The translations under genes and the position numbers were made by a program. The notes beneath the pieces were generated by a model that saw nothing but the letters and a program-made list of their open reading frames with translations, made no database searches and had not been told where the DNA came from. This document shows, in pieces, positions 14,369-15,728 of a DNA stretch of 15,728 bases; position 1 is the first letter of the stretch, and the number at the start of each line of letters is the position of its first letter. Source of the stretch: Phycisphaerales bacterium (GTDB lineage Bacteria > Planctomycetota > Phycisphaerae > Phycisphaerales > SM1A02); contig JAQWRC010000342.1 in the NCBI GenBank assembly GCA_029243925.1, positions 1 to 15,728 of the forward strand, read 5' to 3'.

Positions 14369-14449
14369 AGCGGAATGGACGTGCTTGGTGGCATGAGAAG
14401 AGCTGTCTTGGAAACCTGAAAAACGACCCTCTGAGCAGGTCTGCATCAC

Positions 14450-14477
14450 TTGACAGTGCCCTCAAGGGGCCTATGAT
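14450..14477 (+). promoter_or_regulatory. Near-consensus sigma-70 promoter of the rpsJ operon
   Basis: TTGACA at 14450-14455 is a perfect -35 and TATGAT at 14472-14477 a 5/6 -10, with a 16-base spacer. Transcription would start near 14484, giving a leader of about 126 nt before rpsJ. The strength fits a ribosomal protein operon, and the position argues against the longest possible start of the divergent secreted-protein gene at 14449. Confidence 0.8.
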
Positions 14478-14488
14478 CGTCGTTTCGC

Positions 14489-14500
14489 ACTTGATCAAGT
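14489..14500. promoter_or_regulatory. Perfect 12-bp palindrome at the start of the rpsJ leader
   Basis: ACTTGATCAAGT is a perfect palindrome beginning about 5 bases after the predicted transcription start. It could be an operator for a dimeric regulator just downstream of the promoter. As RNA it could only form a short hairpin with almost no loop, so a DNA site is the more natural reading. No regulator is known here. Confidence 0.35.
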
Positions 14501-14526
14501 CATCAGGTGATTTTGGAGTTGAGATT

Positions 14527-14556
14527 TTCCGTCGTTGGTCATGACCGGCGACGGAA
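14527..14556 (+). promoter_or_regulatory. 13-bp stem-loop in the rpsJ leader, candidate autoregulatory element
   Basis: Bases 14527-14539 pair with 14544-14556 around a CATG tetraloop. All 13 positions pair, two of them as G-U (TT at 14535-14536 against GG at 14547-14548). No T-tract follows, so it does not look like a finished terminator. In E. coli the S10 operon leader folds into hairpins bound by ribosomal protein L4 to repress the operon. This stem lies in the equivalent place but shares no sequence that I can claim as homologous. A smaller hairpin GGTT-GCAG-AACC follows at 14572-14583. Confidence 0.5.
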
Positions 14557-14609
14557 CTGTTTGTAAAAGCCGGTTGCAGAACCTGCGAAGGAAGTAGAGA
14601 AGACAAGAC

Positions 14610-14918
14610 ATGGCGGCGATGAAAATACGAATTCGGATGGAAGCGTACGACCACCAGGCACTCGATGCCTCGGCGAAGGAGATTGTGGACCACGCCAAGC
14701 GCACCGGCGCTCGTGTTGCTGGACCAGTGCCGCTGCCAACGCGTCGCGAGATCTACACCGTCAATCGCTCAACGTTCGTGAACAAGAAGTCGCGTGAGCA
14801 GTTCGAGATTCGAACGCACAAGCGCATCATCGATATTAGTGAACCCAACGCCCGGACAGTTGAAGCGCTCAATCGCCTCGTTGTTCCTGCGGGTGTCTTT
14901 GTGAAGATCAAGGCCTGA
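14610..14918 (+). CDS. rpsJ: Small ribosomal subunit protein S10
   Basis: A 102-residue protein of standard length. S10 sits in the head of the 30S subunit and, in other bacteria, also pairs with NusB in antitermination. Recognisable segments are [20 protein letters not shown] at 5-24, [17 protein letters not shown] at 38-54, [15 protein letters not shown] at 62-76 and NALNRL-type [17 protein letters not shown] at the end. ATG at 14610 is chosen. The ribosome-binding signal is weak (GAGAAG about 8 bases upstream), and an in-frame ATG at 14619 would give the shorter MKIRIRM start seen in many homologues. It is the first gene of the operon, behind a strong promoter and a structured leader, and is followed 4 bases later by rplC. 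Confidence 0.98.
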   Translation: MAAMKIRIRMEAYDHQALDASAKEIVDHAKRTGARVAGPVPLPTRREIYTVNRSTFVNKKSREQFEIRTHKRIIDISEPNARTVEALNRLVVPAGVFVKIKA

Positions 14919-14922
14919 TTCA

Positions 14923-15603
14923 ATGACTGCTGCACTGCTTGGATACAAACTCGGCATGACTCGCATCTTCACGGAAGACGGGAAGAATGTTCCGGTCACA
15001 GTGATTGAAGCAGGTCCTTGCATGGTGACCCAGATCAAGACTGGTGAAACCGACGGCTACGACGCGGTGCAGATTGGATTTGGTTCAGTCAAGCCCCGGC
15101 GCAGCACGATGCCCGGCATCGGCCACGATCACAAGGCTGGCAGTGCTCCGTTGCGTTGTCACCGTGAGTACCGATGCAGTGATGGAGATGTGGAACTCGG
15201 CGATCGCATTGACGTGAGCCGATTTGAAGGCGTCCCATTCGTTGACGTCATCGGTACCTCCAAGGGTAAGGGCTTCCAGGGTGCCATGAAGCGGCACAAC
15301 TTCCGTGGACTCGAGGCAAGCCATGGCGTGAAACGTCGCCACCGGTCGCCCGGTTCCATTGGTGGACACGCTTCGAACCTCGGTACAGGCCCGAAGATCA
15401 AGAAGGGCAAGCGGATGGCAGGTCACATGGGCGCAGAGCGCATGACCGCACGCAGCCTTGAGGTGATCTCAATCGATATTGAAAATAATCTGCTCCTCGT
15501 CAAGGGAACTATTCCAGGTCCCCCGAAGAGCATCGTGATGATTCGTGAAGCCGTAAGGCTCAACAGACAGAAAGCGAGTGCCGCGAAGAAGAAAGCCAGC
15601 TGA
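14923..15603 (+). CDS. rplC: Large ribosomal subunit protein L3
   Basis: A 226-residue early-assembly protein that binds 23S rRNA near the peptidyl transferase centre. It begins with LLGYKLGMTRIFTEDGK at 5-21, carries GTSKGKGFQGAMKRHNF at 110-126, the extended loop HRSPGSIGGHASN at 140-152, KGKRMAGHMGAERMT at 162-176 and VKGTIPGPPKSIVMIREAV at 193-211, and ends in a basic KKKAS tail. At the site equivalent to E. coli Gln150 (GSIGQ), which PrmB methylates, it has Gly. ATG at 14923 has AAGG 9 bases upstream, within the end of rpsJ. The normal gene order would continue with rplD. Confidence 0.98.
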   Translation: MTAALLGYKLGMTRIFTEDGKNVPVTVIEAGPCMVTQIKTGETDGYDAVQIGFGSVKPRRSTMPGIGHDHKAGSAPLRCHREYRCSDGDVELGDRIDVSRFEGVPFVDVIGTSKGKGFQGAMKRHNFRGLEASHGVKRRHRSPGSIGGHASNLGTGPKIKKGKRMAGHMGAERMTARSLEVISIDIENNLLLVKGTIPGPPKSIVMIREAVRLNRQKASAAKKKAS

Positions 15604-15728
15604 CCACAGCTGGTGATCGCCAAGGCCACCTCCGAAAGGTGCGTGGAACCAGACGGTCGCGACAACGACGGACCCCCAACGCCGAGTCGATGTGCTGCCC
15701 GCGGGCATACCAAGGTTTCCCATCCGGG
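15604..15728 (+). other. Region after rplC with no clear rplD start
   Basis: In the usual S10 operon rplD (L4) begins within a few bases of rplC. Here none of the three plus-strand frames gives an L4-like N-terminus before the window ends. One frame, open from 15627 but without a standard start until GTG 15702, ends in VDVLPAGIPRFPIR. A GTG at 15653 preceded by AAAGG opens another frame with no recognised similarity. A short hairpin CACCT-CCGAA-AGGTG lies at 15637-15651. The stretch may be a long spacer before rplD, or the edge of an assembled contig with errors. Confidence 0.4.

Noticed and set aside
14369..14449. N-terminal extension of the secreted protein to GTG 14449 or ATG 14446
   Set aside because: It would place 26 or 27 polar residues before the signal peptide and run directly into the rpsJ promoter.
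14541..14597. Possible 18-codon upstream ORF in the rpsJ leader
   Set aside because: Its ATG lies at the loop of the 13-bp hairpin, has no ribosome-binding site, and its stop is only 12 bases before rpsJ. Nothing beyond chance supports translation.
1..15728. Search for mobile elements, CRISPR repeats, tRNA or defence genes
   Set aside because: No direct-repeat arrays, transposase motifs, terminal repeats, tRNA-like cloverleaves or known defence domains were seen. The window reads as stable core genome.

Overview
This window looks like a chromosomal housekeeping segment of a Gram-negative bacterium, most likely a planctomycete of the Phycisphaerae type. That is inference from style rather than a search. 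The supporting signs are a moderately GC-rich composition, a secreted transglutaminase-like protein with a long unassigned N-terminal half, lipopolysaccharide-type heptose genes, and the particular forms of PlsY, LysRS, S10 and L3. I see no mobile element, CRISPR array, tRNA, rRNA or prophage gene. Coding density is very high, with many ATGA overlaps and gaps of only a few bases.

Layout. (1) 1-163: end of an unseen upstream unit with two small hairpins. (2) 185-1054 (+): a UbiA-superfamily-like membrane protein, overlapping tail to tail with (3) plsY (-, 1038-1724), the acyl-phosphate glycerol-3-phosphate acyltransferase. (4) Divergent from plsY is a short WaaP/InaA-like sugar kinase (+, about 1819-2457). 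Its 3' end overlaps by 68 bp the 3' end of (5) a minus-strand operon running 5885 to 2390: SDR oxidoreductase, 6-phosphofructokinase, GmhB-like HAD phosphatase, GT9 heptosyltransferase-like enzyme. The kinase, GT9 and GmhB together suggest LPS inner-core heptose synthesis, transfer and phosphorylation. The GmhB homologue has lost all four residues that bind zinc in the E. coli enzyme.

(6) Divergent from the SDR is a plus-strand operon, 5927-12951: lysS, a secreted transglutaminase-like protein, the NAD(P)H-hydrate dehydratase nnrD, a YhaM-like OB-fold/HD exoribonuclease, a GT2 glycosyltransferase, and a conserved unknown protein with a faint BshC-like look. Each gene is within 42 bp of the next or overlaps it. 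(7) 12962-14368 (-): a secreted protein of unknown function. (8) 14450 to the end: the start of the S10 ribosomal protein operon. It has a near-consensus sigma-70 promoter, a roughly 126-nt leader with a perfect 12-bp palindrome and a 13-bp stem-loop, then rpsJ and rplC. The last 125 bases do not show the expected rplD start.

No obvious new defence or mobile system is present. The best leads are the structured S10 leader, the unknown GT2-coupled protein, the zinc-ligand-less GmhB beside a minimal WaaP-like kinase, and the unusual composition of the lysS operon.
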